Assembly: GCF_014695575.1 (NCBI RefSeq)
Contig: NZ_JACJOO010000042.1
Location: 22,871 to 86,870, forward strand
DNA length: 64,000 nt
DNA from: Leptolyngbya sp. FACHB-8
GTDB lineage: Bacteria > Cyanobacteriota > Cyanobacteriia > Elainellales > Elainellaceae
Reading direction: 5' to 3'
The notes under the pieces are model-generated. The model ran no database searches and was not told the DNA's origin. It saw only the letters and a list, made by a program, of their open reading frames with translations. Position 1 is the stretch's first letter. Each line of letters begins with the position of its first letter. A program made the position numbers and the translations under genes. This document shows positions 42,311 to 52,206 of this stretch, piece by piece.

Positions 42311-43807
42311 CTAGGATTGAAACACTTTCTTTGTTTTGTAAATCGCTGTCTTGGCAGCAAAGTTTAGCGCGCTGTTCCTCTTTAAAATCGATTTAAATCT
42401 CTTTTCTCCGGGCCACTTTTTCCCAGGGTTAATAGGCTCTGTTAGAACCTCAGGCCACATACTTTGAATTAGTTTTCGAAAGAATTCATAGTTCGGTGTC
42501 AATCTCTTTGAAGGATTGATCAGTAGGAGGTGGGCGATCAAACTTCTGTTATTGCAGGGGCATATCTCTTCTATGGCAATATCCTTCTGGAAAGGCTGGT
42601 CTGCTCCCCAGTTGCCCAATCGTTGCTCCCAATAGAACAGATCGAGCAGAGGAACCCCAGAAGATTCTGAATAATCAGCGGCGTCTTCCAACCATGCTTT
42701 CAGTTCTGATCGGACGAATTCATTATCTGTTGCGTAGTTGCTAAAGCAAACTAGCATGTCTAATGATACTTTCCCTTTCATAATGCCAAAACAGGTTTTG
42801 GCAACTGCATTCGCTCCTCCGTTAATGCTGATGTAGTTTCTGTCTTGCCAATGGTAGTAGTAATGCTGAATATGAGTCGTTTTCGTTAGGATGGGCGGAA
42901 TGATATGCTCCTGTTTGTATTCAGCTAGGAACGTATCGTTCAGAGATTTTGGTGTAAGGCCTTCATAGTTGAGTCCCAATGTTTGGGCAAGACGGCTCGG
43001 GATGATCGTGTCTGGAGCGTCAACCTTATGATTAAATCTGAAATACTCAATCTTATCTTTAAAGTCTTTAGATGCTGCTAGCAAAACTCGACTATCCAAA
43101 CCTGCTGTTAAAGCTAGCTTCAATGTCAACCCTCTGTTTATTAGGGCAGCAAAAGTACCTTTCAAAACACTGGAAGCAAAATTGATAATGTCGTCTTCGC
43201 TCAGGTTTCCTTTGGGAGAGAAGTAGGGTATTCGCTTAACTTCTTTCGCCTTTAGATCCAGGTAATGATTGGGCAGAACCTTAAACAAACGGTCATCAAA
43301 GCCTTTATCCCCAAACCAGGCCTGTTCATGCTTTTTATAGTTTGGATCAGCCACATGCTGCTGCTTCAAGGAAGACATTTGCAATGAAAGATCAAAATAA
43401 TTCAAGAACATGGCTTCAGATGAAGTCATGACGAAGAAATCATCCAGTTGACCGAAGTACATTTGCTTGAAGCTGCATGCATCCCCCAGGGCAATAAAGG
43501 ATGACTCGTTTCTATAAACTAGAACAAACCGTCCCGATAAAATTTGAATTCCTTCAAAGAAGCTGTTCTGAGTTTTACAAGTTCTCGCAAGATTTTCTAT
43601 GACCTCTTGATCGCTCCGTTCGGGGTTTAGAGGATCAATGACATATCCCAGCAGGAGGATCTCTACTGACTCATGCTTTGTAAAAGATAGGTTTAAGTGA
43701 GGACCTTGATAGATACTGAAATCCATAAGGGAGATAGGAGCCATTCCTGCGAACTCCCTATCTGGAGATGACAACCCAGCAACCATGAAATACTGATTTC
43801 TATACAT
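42311..43807 (-). CDS. Asparagine-synthase-like protein without the glutaminase cysteine
   Basis: 498 residues. The N-terminal ~200 residues follow the class II glutamine amidotransferase order of asparagine synthetases (SGRFVLVYRNESSFIALGDA; QMYFGQLDDFFVMTSS), but the chain begins MYRNQYF and lacks the Cys2 nucleophile. At 234-239 is the PP-loop TAGLDS (usual SGGxDS), the ATP site of the synthetase half, followed by DSRVLLAA. It could transfer ammonia or another amine to an activated carboxyl, or modify a glycan. Its DNA is clearly more AT-rich and poorer in CGATCG sites than its neighbours, which suggests transfer. It lies alone between urtA and the glycan cluster. Confidence 0.75.
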   Translation of the reverse strand: MYRNQYFMVAGLSSPDREFAGMAPISLMDFSIYQGPHLNLSFTKHESVEILLLGYVIDPLNPERSDQEVIENLARTCKTQNSFFEGIQILSGRFVLVYRNESSFIALGDACSFKQMYFGQLDDFFVMTSSEAMFLNYFDLSLQMSSLKQQHVADPNYKKHEQAWFGDKGFDDRLFKVLPNHYLDLKAKEVKRIPYFSPKGNLSEDDIINFASSVLKGTFAALINRGLTLKLALTAGLDSRVLLAASKDFKDKIEYFRFNHKVDAPDTIIPSRLAQTLGLNYEGLTPKSLNDTFLAEYKQEHIIPPILTKTTHIQHYYYHWQDRNYISINGGANAVAKTCFGIMKGKVSLDMLVCFSNYATDNEFVRSELKAWLEDAADYSESSGVPLLDLFYWEQRLGNWGADQPFQKDIAIEEICPCNNRSLIAHLLLINPSKRLTPNYEFFRKLIQSMWPEVLTEPINPGKKWPGEKRFKSILKRNSALNFAAKTAIYKTKKVFQS

Positions 43808-45325
43808 GTCGTTGGCTCCTAGAAACTTGTACGGGTAAACAATCTTGGTTCAAGTCAAGGGACTTATAAGGACAACACAATACGTTGCCCTTAAAAACTT
43901 TTACGGTGTGTACAAAACTGACGCAGAGTAACGCTTTAGCTCGATAGAAGCTGGCGTTTGATGGCGGATGCAACGAACGTTGTTGAGCGAAAGGTGCTTA
44001 CGGAAAGTCGGAAAACAGTGATTTCGCTTCAAACATAAAAACCTTCTATGGGACATTAGAGGCTGTTTGAAATTGGCCTGGGTTTTGAAAAGCTATACGC
44101 TAACTGGAACTATTGAGAGGACTACCAGCAGACGAGTAAAAGTATCGAGAGGACAGAACGTAAATTCACCCTGCCTCAAAAACTGTGTCCAATATACCAA
44201 AATTCATCACAATCATCTTGTACCACACTTCTTTTTCTTTGGTAGGTTTAGCAATAAGTTCTAGTTCTGACAGTCATATCTCTATCTTTTCAAATGCCTG
44301 ATGGACAGTTCAATTACGCGGTTGTAAAAACATGAACCGTGAGTTGATAAGTTCTCTGGATACTGAATTCAAACGTTTGTCACAATTGCTGATTGGCCTG
44401 TGAAAGAATGCTGGAGTTAATAATTAAAACCTTTGTTTCTGTGATATTTTAGCCAGTGAATAATACGACGCGAGTGAATACGCTTAATGAAGCAGTGGTG
44501 AATTCAAGCCTTATGATTGATTAGTGCCAAGATAAGCTTATTGAAAAAGGCATTTATTAGGGCTCAGCATCCTCTGCTACTTGTTAGGTGATTAAAGCCA
44601 GTGGCTAGGTACGAACCATAGAAGGAACCATAGAAGGTTTACGTAGGCATCAATTACTTGTTGCACAGGGTATATAAAATCAACTCTTTCAACCCGCTAT
44701 AAGACACATCCCTCCTTCATTTTGCTCTGCCTATAGGGTAACTAGGTTGAGGCAGACACAAAAAATAACCGTATATACACTGAACCCCTAAACGTAATTT
44801 TTGCACCTGAAGTGTAACCATCCTAAATCCCTAAAATGCCGTCTACATCTACCCAAGCGAGTAGGCGTCTTCTATCTGGAGGGCGATGTACTTTTGTTGA
44901 ATGTACTGTAGCGCGGCACTTCTTTACTGAAACTTCAAATATACATCTGCCTTCTTACTAAAAAAATACATAGATGCTCGGTTTCCTCCGTAATAATCTG
45001 TGATGAATCTTCTGTAGTTTCTATTGCTTCGGTATTTTCATCTGAAAAGCAGCTATAGATTCCCGATAGATAGATGGAAGGCGAATCCTGTGATGAGGTT
45101 ATTGCTTATTAACGGGATTAGCCAGCATCTAAGCAGCATGATGCTGGCAAGGTTACGTGTATTTTGGATGGCTTTTAAGATGAATTTTTCGTGAAGCTGC
45201 CTGTTTATCGGAATCTTTGTTTTTCAAAACGAATCGAAAGCATTTGTCCGAGAATGACAGCGATCCAAAACTCCTGACCGAAGTCTGCAATCGAGATTTG
45301 TTTGCTTATTTACAGGGAGGGCAAA
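43808..45325. other. 1.5-kb AT-rich intergenic region
   Basis: No convincing coding frame on either strand; a 65-codon frame at 44067-44264 is rejected. It contains a partial copy of the repeat AGGCTGTTTGAAAT (44062-44075) and a 12-bp direct duplication AACCATAGAAGG (44617-44642 region). The composition matches the adjacent asparagine-synthase-like gene rather than the rest of the window. Confidence 0.5.
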
Positions 45326-47008
45326 GTGAAGCACCCAGTCATTGCAATTGGCCTTGATGCCGCAGACCCAGAGTTTCTAGAGCCGTGGATGGAGCAGGGG
45401 CATCTGAAAACTCTGGCTCGTATCCGGCAGAGTGGTGCTTATGCTCACATTCATGGCTACGTAAATTACAAAACAACGCCCCAGGTCGAATTTTCTTCAA
45501 CAGAGCCGCTCTGGGTCCAGTTCTCAACCGGGTGTTTGCCTGAGAAAACTGGCTTCTGGGATACTATCACCTACGACCCCAAAACCTACAGTGTCGGTTG
45601 TGACGCCTACCATGGCGGCTATGATTACCAGGAATACAAACCATTTTACTCTTTGGGCGACAAATACCGAGTTGCGGCCTTTGACGTTCCCGTTTCAGGG
45701 CTCGCTGACCAGGTAAATGGCCTTCAGGTTCTGGGGTGGGGCGGTCACTTTCCCTTTGTTCCCAGTGTTTCCGAGCCGGCCAATCTGCTACCCAGTATTG
45801 TCGAGAAGTACGGCACGAATCCTGTTTTGCGTCGGGACAGTGGTAACTGGTGGAGTGATAAGTACAAGGCTTGGGTGCAGCAGGCGATCGCCGACAGCCT
45901 CACCACCCGTACTCAAATCCTCCGGGAGTTGTTAGAGCAAGAGCGTTGGGATCTCTTTGTGACTGGATTGGGTGAAACCCACACCGCAGGTCATGACCTG
46001 TACGATCGCAGCCAACCCGATCACCTGTTGCACGGCCGCCTGACCCAGAATGGGACTCAGCCTGACCTCATGTTGCAGGCGTACCAGCGGGTCGATCAGG
46101 CCTTGGGTGAAGTGCTCAAATCTGCTCCCCAAGATGCCTACGTCATGATCTTTTCTGTTCATGGCATGGGGGCCAATCTGACGGATCAGATGAGCATGTT
46201 CTTCCTGGCAGAACTGCTGTACCGCTATAACTTCCCCGGTCAGGTCGCTTTGGCTCCGGGCAAAGTAGGCACAACTCCAATTCCTCCCATTGCCAAGCCG
46301 ATTCGTGGTTCTTGGGCTGGAGAAATCTGGCGCAAGATCCACGAACCCAATCCTATTAAGCGGGTCTTAAACAACTGGTTGCCCAAGCAATTCCTGGAGG
46401 AGGGTAAGTTCGGGTTGCTGTCTCCCTATCCTCTGTTGCGCGATCGCGTTGAGCTGGGTTGGATGCCTGCTTTCTGGTACAAGCCCCTGTGGCCTAAGAT
46501 GAAGGCCTTTGCTATGCCAGCCTTTGCGGATGGTCATATTCGGATCAACCTGAAAGGGCGTGAGCAAGATGGAATTGTGGAGCCTGAAGAGTACGATCAG
46601 GTTTGCCAGGAACTGGAAGAAATGCTCCTCCGCCTGACAGACGGTCGCACAGGCAAACCCCTGGTACGCGAAGTGGTTCGTACCCGCATCAATCCCCTGG
46701 ATATGGATCCAAAACTGCCCGATCCGGACCTGGTGGTGTGCTGGCACGAAATTCCCACAGATGTTGTGGATAGCCCCGACTATGGTCGGATTGGTCCTAT
46801 CGCACTCAATCGCCCCGGTGGTCACCGCGCTCGTGGTTTCATGATGATTCAGGGGCCAGGAATTGAAGCGGGTACCGTCGTTGCTGATGGGGCTCCCGTT
46901 GATCTACCAGCGACCATTCTCAATCTGATGGGTGCTCCCATTCCGGACTACTTTGACGGTAAGCCTTTGCTGGAACCTGCAAAAGCTGCTCCGACTGTTC
47001 AGGTTTAG
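45326..47008 (+). CDS. Alkaline-phosphatase-superfamily hydrolase (phosphodiesterase/pyrophosphatase type)
   Basis: 560 residues from the GTG at 45326, which follows GGGAGGG by 5 nt. The first metal aspartate is in IAIGLDAADPEFLE. The nucleophile region is STEPLWVQFSTGCLPEKTGFWD. Later metal ligands are in GLGETHTAGHDL, IFSVHGMGANLTDQM and the C-terminal GGHRARGFMMIQGPGI. This is the type I phosphodiesterase / nucleotide pyrophosphatase pattern. There is no signal peptide, so it probably acts in the cytosol. It heads the plus-strand glycan cluster, 80 bp before the polymerase gene, so a nucleotide-sugar or phosphoglycan substrate is an inference from context. Confidence 0.85.
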   Translation: MKHPVIAIGLDAADPEFLEPWMEQGHLKTLARIRQSGAYAHIHGYVNYKTTPQVEFSSTEPLWVQFSTGCLPEKTGFWDTITYDPKTYSVGCDAYHGGYDYQEYKPFYSLGDKYRVAAFDVPVSGLADQVNGLQVLGWGGHFPFVPSVSEPANLLPSIVEKYGTNPVLRRDSGNWWSDKYKAWVQQAIADSLTTRTQILRELLEQERWDLFVTGLGETHTAGHDLYDRSQPDHLLHGRLTQNGTQPDLMLQAYQRVDQALGEVLKSAPQDAYVMIFSVHGMGANLTDQMSMFFLAELLYRYNFPGQVALAPGKVGTTPIPPIAKPIRGSWAGEIWRKIHEPNPIKRVLNNWLPKQFLEEGKFGLLSPYPLLRDRVELGWMPAFWYKPLWPKMKAFAMPAFADGHIRINLKGREQDGIVEPEEYDQVCQELEEMLLRLTDGRTGKPLVREVVRTRINPLDMDPKLPDPDLVVCWHEIPTDVVDSPDYGRIGPIALNRPGGHRARGFMMIQGPGIEAGTVVADGAPVDLPATILNLMGAPIPDYFDGKPLLEPAKAAPTVQV

Positions 47009-47088
47009 CTTAGTCCGACGAGGGCCGCATCTACCGTGCGGCTCTCGGCCTAACGAGTGGCGATCGCCCTCACTTCGTGGCAACCATC

Positions 47089-48393
47089 ATGACTAAACGA
47101 CAAGTATTTGAATTTTTCGAGTACGCATTCACCATCGCAGCACTGATCCTCTACAGTGGTGGACCTTTGCAGGTCATTTTGACGGGTGGCGCGAGCGAAG
47201 GGGAGAATCAAGTTGGTGCTGGTGAACCAGATTTTGCCCTCGTTCGCCTTCTGTGTATGGTGACGTATGTAGTCTTTGGCCTGCTGGTTCTCTACCGCTG
47301 GCGGCGATCGCTCTACGGCCTGTACAAAGGACGGGTCCTGCTGGCTCTAACAGGTCTGGCCGTTTTGTCTTATTTCTGGTCAGACTTTCCCTCAATCACC
47401 CTAACCCGTTCGATTGCCCTGATTGGCACGACCCTGTTTGGGGTTTATCTGGGAACTCGTTTTACCCTGCAACAACTGATCCGAATTATTAGTATTACCT
47501 TCGGTATCATCGTCCTGCTCAGCCTGATTTTTATTGTCGCTCTTCCCAAGTACGGCGTTATGGCAGGTGTCCATACAGGGGCATGGCGAGGGATCTTCGT
47601 TCACAAAAATAACTTTGGACGAGCACTGGTATTCGCGGTTCTGGGGTTTCTTCCTCTGTCAGCCGAGAAGCGGAGCAACCGAATTATTTTTTGGGGTCTC
47701 CTGGGGCTCTGTACCTTTTTGATCCTGATGTCGAAGTCAACATCGGCACTCTTGAACCTGTTTTACATCGTTACAGCATTTAATGTGCTCCGGGTTACGC
47801 GATGGCGATTTGAAATTCGTCTCCTGGCCCTGATCGCCATCCTGCTAGTCGGTGGTGTGTCCTATTCTCTGATCACGAGCAACCTCGAATCCATCCTGTC
47901 CTTTTTTGGTAAAGATGCAACCCTAACCGGACGTACGGATCTATGGCCTTTATGCGTTGGAATGGCTGAGCGCCGTCCGTTCTTTGGCTATGGCTACGAG
48001 GCGTTTTGGAATGGTTGGAATAGTGGGGGAGGAGAAATTTGGATGAACTATGGCTGGAGGGCTCCCCACTGTCATAACGGCTATCTGGATCTGACCCTGG
48101 CGTTGGGGGTGGTTGGCTCATTGCTATTTCTGTATACCCTCTTTACAACCCTCATCCTTGGCCTGGTTCGATTACAGCGAACCTCCACCTTTGAGAACTT
48201 CTACTGTGTGTTGGTGCCGTTCTTCCTGCTGCTCTACAACTTAACGGAGAGTTCAATCCTGGGGCGAAATTCCCTTTCCTGGGTGATTTTTATTTCTGTC
48301 TACATAGCCGCTCGGGTTCCCATTTCCTTACCCGATCGCACCCCGACAGAGGACTCGCTTCCCGAACCACCGCTTTTAGCGCGTAACCCTTAA
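47089..48393 (+). CDS. O-antigen ligase / Wzy-type polysaccharide polymerase
   Basis: 434 residues from the ATG at 47089 (GTG at 47077 is possible). About ten to twelve membrane segments are spread along the chain. A large periplasmic loop near residues 290-335 contains the conserved region TGRTDLWPLCVGMAERRPFFGYGYEAFW and APHCHNGYLDL, which fits the Wzy_C domain. Such proteins join glycan repeat units or attach them to an acceptor outside the membrane. It lies between the AlkP-type hydrolase and the flippase, forming the export half of the cluster. Confidence 0.9.
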   Translation: MTKRQVFEFFEYAFTIAALILYSGGPLQVILTGGASEGENQVGAGEPDFALVRLLCMVTYVVFGLLVLYRWRRSLYGLYKGRVLLALTGLAVLSYFWSDFPSITLTRSIALIGTTLFGVYLGTRFTLQQLIRIISITFGIIVLLSLIFIVALPKYGVMAGVHTGAWRGIFVHKNNFGRALVFAVLGFLPLSAEKRSNRIIFWGLLGLCTFLILMSKSTSALLNLFYIVTAFNVLRVTRWRFEIRLLALIAILLVGGVSYSLITSNLESILSFFGKDATLTGRTDLWPLCVGMAERRPFFGYGYEAFWNGWNSGGGEIWMNYGWRAPHCHNGYLDLTLALGVVGSLLFLYTLFTTLILGLVRLQRTSTFENFYCVLVPFFLLLYNLTESSILGRNSLSWVIFISVYIAARVPISLPDRTPTEDSLPEPPLLARNP

Positions 48394-48503
48394 GGTTCTT
48401 TAATTTCGCGTGAGCTGTTGCAGCAATAATTTTCACGTTCAATGGCAACCGTTCATTTTGGAGGCGCTGAACCGTTCCTATGTCCCCTTCACTTGCTTGA
48501 ACA

Positions 48504-49796
48504 ATGCAACTCCAAAGCTTGGTCGATCGCTTCAAAGCTCTGTCCAAAAAACCGATGGTGCAGGGCACCCTCTGGATGCTATTGGCAAGAGGTATCCGGA
48601 TATTTATTCAGGCAGCCTATTTTGTCATTATTGCCCGTGCCCTTGGGGCAGAACAATTCGGGGCGTTTTCAGGGGTATTAGCACTGGTCAGCATCTTCAC
48701 ACCCTTTTCCAGCTGCGGTGCTGAGAATGTCATGGTCATGCATGTTGCCCGCAATCGCTCCCTCTTTGGAACCTACTGGGGCAACACCGTAGTCATGACC
48801 TTCATTTGTGGGGGGCTGTTGATGCTCCTTGCCTTGGTCGTCGGTCATTTCATCCTGCCTGCTTCTATTTCCCCATTGGTGATCTTGATCCTTTGCGTTT
48901 CAGACTTGATCTGTCTGCAATTGATCGATGCTTCTGCTAAAGCATTTCTATCAGTTGATCGGCTGGCTCAAAATGCTCGAATTAGCATCATTTTGAGCAC
49001 AAAGAATTTAGTAGCCGCTATCGCGTTCGTGACCCTGGTTCCAAATCCGTCGGTGATGGCCTGGTCGTTGCTGTATATGGTGAGTACGGCGATCGCCGCG
49101 ATCCAATGTGTCTGGGCGGTTCATCGGCAAATTGGGCCGGCTCGACCCAATGCCCGTTTGATTCCTGCTGGTATCAAAGATGGAATTTACTTTGGTATTG
49201 GGCTGGCCTCCCAAACGGTCTATAACGACATTGACAAAACCATGCTGGCCAGTTTGAGTACCCTCAATGCAACGGGTATTTATGCGGCGGCCTATCGGAT
49301 TATCACCGTTGCTCGTGTACCGGTGCAATCCATTACCTCGGCAGCCTACGCCCGTTTCTTCAGACATGGCGAAAAGGGAATTAGTGGCAGTTATGCGTTT
49401 GCCAAACGGCTGATTCCCTTTGCGGGAGGGTATGGTGCGGTTGGATCGATCGCCCTGATCCTTTTTGCCCCCGTCGTCCCTTACGTTTTAGGGGATGAGT
49501 ATAAGGATGCGGTTGGTGCCATTCGTTGGCTTGCGCCCCTACTGTTCTTCAAGTCCATCAGTTTATTTGGCGCAGATGCTTTAACCGGAGCGGGCTTCCA
49601 GGGAATCAGAAGCGCTCTTCAGGTGGGGATTGCCATTTTAAATACACTGCTAAATTTCTGGCTGATTCCGGCATTTTCCTGGAAAGGAGCATCCTGGGCC
49701 ACCCTAATTTCAGATGGCTTGCTCATGGTCATCATCTGGGGCGCTGTGTTCTACTACAATCGCCGACAAAAACGGCTTCACACGGCTAATGATTAA
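48504..49796 (+). CDS. Polysaccharide flippase (Wzx/MATE-like)
   Basis: 430 residues with about twelve membrane helices. The N-terminus (LWMLLARGIRIFIQAAYFVIIARALGAEQFGAFSG) is the typical start of the polysaccharide biosynthesis/Wzx family, and the central FGIGLASQTVYNDIDKTMLASL carries the family's charged core helix. It would turn lipid-linked glycan units across the inner membrane for the upstream polymerase. No Shine-Dalgarno is obvious before the ATG. Confidence 0.93.
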   Translation: MQLQSLVDRFKALSKKPMVQGTLWMLLARGIRIFIQAAYFVIIARALGAEQFGAFSGVLALVSIFTPFSSCGAENVMVMHVARNRSLFGTYWGNTVVMTFICGGLLMLLALVVGHFILPASISPLVILILCVSDLICLQLIDASAKAFLSVDRLAQNARISIILSTKNLVAAIAFVTLVPNPSVMAWSLLYMVSTAIAAIQCVWAVHRQIGPARPNARLIPAGIKDGIYFGIGLASQTVYNDIDKTMLASLSTLNATGIYAAAYRIITVARVPVQSITSAAYARFFRHGEKGISGSYAFAKRLIPFAGGYGAVGSIALILFAPVVPYVLGDEYKDAVGAIRWLAPLLFFKSISLFGADALTGAGFQGIRSALQVGIAILNTLLNFWLIPAFSWKGASWATLISDGLLMVIIWGAVFYYNRRQKRLHTAND

Positions 49797-49893
49797 TACT
49801 TTGTGTATAGGGTTCATTAATTTTGTGAGGTTATGATGCTGTCGGTTGTGCGCTGTCAATGTCAACGTATGCAATTACGCTAGGGGTATCTTT

Positions 49894-50949
49894 ATGGGTG
49901 AGCCACTGGTCAGTATTGTGATTAACAATTACAACTATGGTCAGTTTATTGGTGAAGCCATTAATAGTGCGCTCAGCCAAAACTATCCTCATGTTGAAGT
50001 CATTGTTGTCGATGATGAATCCTCTGATAATTCCATTGATGTGATCAAAAGTTATGGCGATCGCATTATCTCTGTTCTCAAACAGAATGGGGGTCAGGGT
50101 TCAGCCTTAAATGCTGGTTTTCAAGCCAGTAAGGGAGACATCATCTTCTTTTTAGATGCAGATGATTACTTCTATCCCACCACCGTCGAACAGGTTGTGG
50201 CAAATTGGCAACCGGACACGGCCCAGTGCCAATACCGCCTCAGCATTGTGGATGCGAAGGGAACGTTCATCGAGTTCTATCCAGTCATGGAAATTCCCTT
50301 CGATAGCGGTGATGTTTGGAAATTGCTCTTAAACCAGGGGCGGTATCGTACCTCAGTCACCAGTGGCACCTGCTTCAGCCGGGCCGCGCTGCAAAAAGTG
50401 ATGCCAATTCCTGAAATGGACTTTCGCATTTCAGCCGATGGTTATCTGGTGGCGACTGTTCCTTTCTTTGGTCAGGTCACATCCCTTGATATTTCATTGG
50501 GCGCGCGGCGGGTTCACGATAGCAATCTGTGGGCTTCACAATCGGGTGATTGGGTTAACAAACTGCGGAAGAACTTGTTGCATGACAAGTTGCGCTACCA
50601 GTACATCGATCAAGTATCGGTTCAGTCGGGCCATGAGCCGATCGCCGAGCCAGGGATGCGCGACTATGTCCATCTCACCAATCGCATCGCCTCCCGTGTA
50701 TTGGAACCCGACCAACATCCTTTTCCTGAAGATTCACGGCTGGCTTTAGCCTGGCGTGGAGTTATGTCACTTTGGCAGCGATCGCGCCTGCCCCAGAAAC
50801 GCAAAGTGGTCTTAAGTGCCTGGTTTTTGTGGGTAGGGATTATGCCAAATTTTCTGGCGAGACCGGCGATCGCCTGGTTGGTTGCGGGTCAATCGCGGCC
50901 TAAGTTTGTGGATGCCATTTTGAAAAAGGTGAGAGCCTTGAGTCGGTAA
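49894..50949 (+). CDS. Family 2 glycosyltransferase
   Basis: 351 residues from the ATG at 49894 (AGGGGTATCTTT upstream); the frame is open 16 codons further back. GT-A fold: PLVSIVINNYNYGQFIGEAI, VEVIVVDDESSDNS (nucleotide aspartates), GGQGSALNAGFQAS and the metal DxD in FFLDADDYFY. The second half is helical and may set the acceptor. It is cytosolic and adds a sugar to the growing lipid-linked unit. Confidence 0.94.
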   Translation: MGEPLVSIVINNYNYGQFIGEAINSALSQNYPHVEVIVVDDESSDNSIDVIKSYGDRIISVLKQNGGQGSALNAGFQASKGDIIFFLDADDYFYPTTVEQVVANWQPDTAQCQYRLSIVDAKGTFIEFYPVMEIPFDSGDVWKLLLNQGRYRTSVTSGTCFSRAALQKVMPIPEMDFRISADGYLVATVPFFGQVTSLDISLGARRVHDSNLWASQSGDWVNKLRKNLLHDKLRYQYIDQVSVQSGHEPIAEPGMRDYVHLTNRIASRVLEPDQHPFPEDSRLALAWRGVMSLWQRSRLPQKRKVVLSAWFLWVGIMPNFLARPAIAWLVAGQSRPKFVDAILKKVRALSR

Positions 50950-51085
50950 TGCCCTCCTGCTTGCATCCGTGTACAGCAGGAACTGGAGTATCTACCCATG
51001 CGTTTTAGAACATGGCAGCTCGTGAGCTGACATCAACGATTCATCTACTCCAGTTGTGGTTTCTGTACTATTGAGGAACGAATTC

Positions 51086-52054
51086 ATGCGGATTGCTATC
51101 TGCGTAGCTACCTGCCAACGACCTGTTGAACTACGGCGCTTGCTCAACGGTCTTAATCAGCTAACGTTTGAAAAAAACACGCCTCCTCAGGTCGATGTCA
51201 TTGTGGTTGAAAATGACGATTCGGGTCAGGGCCTGAAGGTGTGTGAGGAAGTTGGACCCAACTTCCGCTGGAATTTGGTTGGGGGCATTGAACCTCGGCG
51301 GGGTATTTCCTATGCACGAAATCGTGGTGTCAGTATGGTGCCCCCAGAAGCCGATTTTGTCGCCTTTATCGATGACGACGAAATTCCCGCTCCCACGTGG
51401 CTCGATGAGTTATTAGCAGCACATCATACCTATCAAGCGGAAGTCGTCAGTGGGTTTGTTGAACCCAAGTTCAGCCCAGATACGCCAGATTGGATTATCA
51501 AAGGAAAGTTTTTTGAGCGTCCATCGCAGTCAACAGGTGCCGTATTGAATACGGCAGCGACAAATAATGCGATGGTCAAAGCCGATCGCCTGCGTGCATT
51601 AAACCCCGTCTTTGATGAACGATTTGCACTGACAGGTAGTGAAGACTACAACATGTTTTGTCGGCTTCAAGTAGCAGGTAATAAGATTGTTCGCTGCAAT
51701 GAGGCCATTGTGTACGAACCCATTCCACCTAGCCGCATGACTATACAATGGCTTATGCACAGTTCGTTTCGTGTGGGCAATTCCATCACCCTTAGCGATC
51801 TAGAACTACTCTCTGGAAAAACCTGGTTGGTGCGTTTGGTCAAGGGAACGGGACGGGTTGTACAGGGAATGGTCTTCATGCCTTTCCACTTCTTAATGGG
51901 CCGCGCCTTTTTTGTTCAAGATTTACGAAAAATAGCCTTTGGATTGGGAGTCGTAACGGCCCTGTTTGGTTACAAGTACATTGCCTATCGCAAGATTCAT
52001 ACTATTTCCGCCAAGAAAACTGTACCGTCTGGGTCTGTCCGCCAAGCCTCCTAG
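51086..52054 (+). CDS. Family 2 glycosyltransferase
   Basis: 322 residues from the ATG at 51086, with GAGGAA 8 nt upstream. GT-A signature: RIAICVATCQRPVELRRLLN, VDVIVVENDDSGQG, RRGISYARNRGVS and DFVAFIDDDEIPAP as the DxD site. An amphipathic or hydrophobic stretch at ~255-275 (MVFMPFHFLMGRAFFV) may contact the membrane. It is distinct in sequence from the preceding glycosyltransferase, so it probably adds a different sugar. Confidence 0.93.
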   Translation: MRIAICVATCQRPVELRRLLNGLNQLTFEKNTPPQVDVIVVENDDSGQGLKVCEEVGPNFRWNLVGGIEPRRGISYARNRGVSMVPPEADFVAFIDDDEIPAPTWLDELLAAHHTYQAEVVSGFVEPKFSPDTPDWIIKGKFFERPSQSTGAVLNTAATNNAMVKADRLRALNPVFDERFALTGSEDYNMFCRLQVAGNKIVRCNEAIVYEPIPPSRMTIQWLMHSSFRVGNSITLSDLELLSGKTWLVRLVKGTGRVVQGMVFMPFHFLMGRAFFVQDLRKIAFGLGVVTALFGYKYIAYRKIHTISAKKTVPSGSVRQAS

Positions 52055-52206
52055 AGCTTCATTACACTCAATTCATCCCCATTACTGCAAAAACAATCCA
52101 TGTGCTATGACGAATTCTGCAAAACCTCCCGAATGAACAAATTGCCAGATAGGAATTGAAGCCCTCTAACACCACCTTCCCCTCTCAACTCCCCTGCACC
52201 TAATCA

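Noticed and set aside
44067..44264. 65-codon plus-strand frame in the AT-rich region
   Set aside because: Composition is random-like (His/Phe runs), with no ribosome site.
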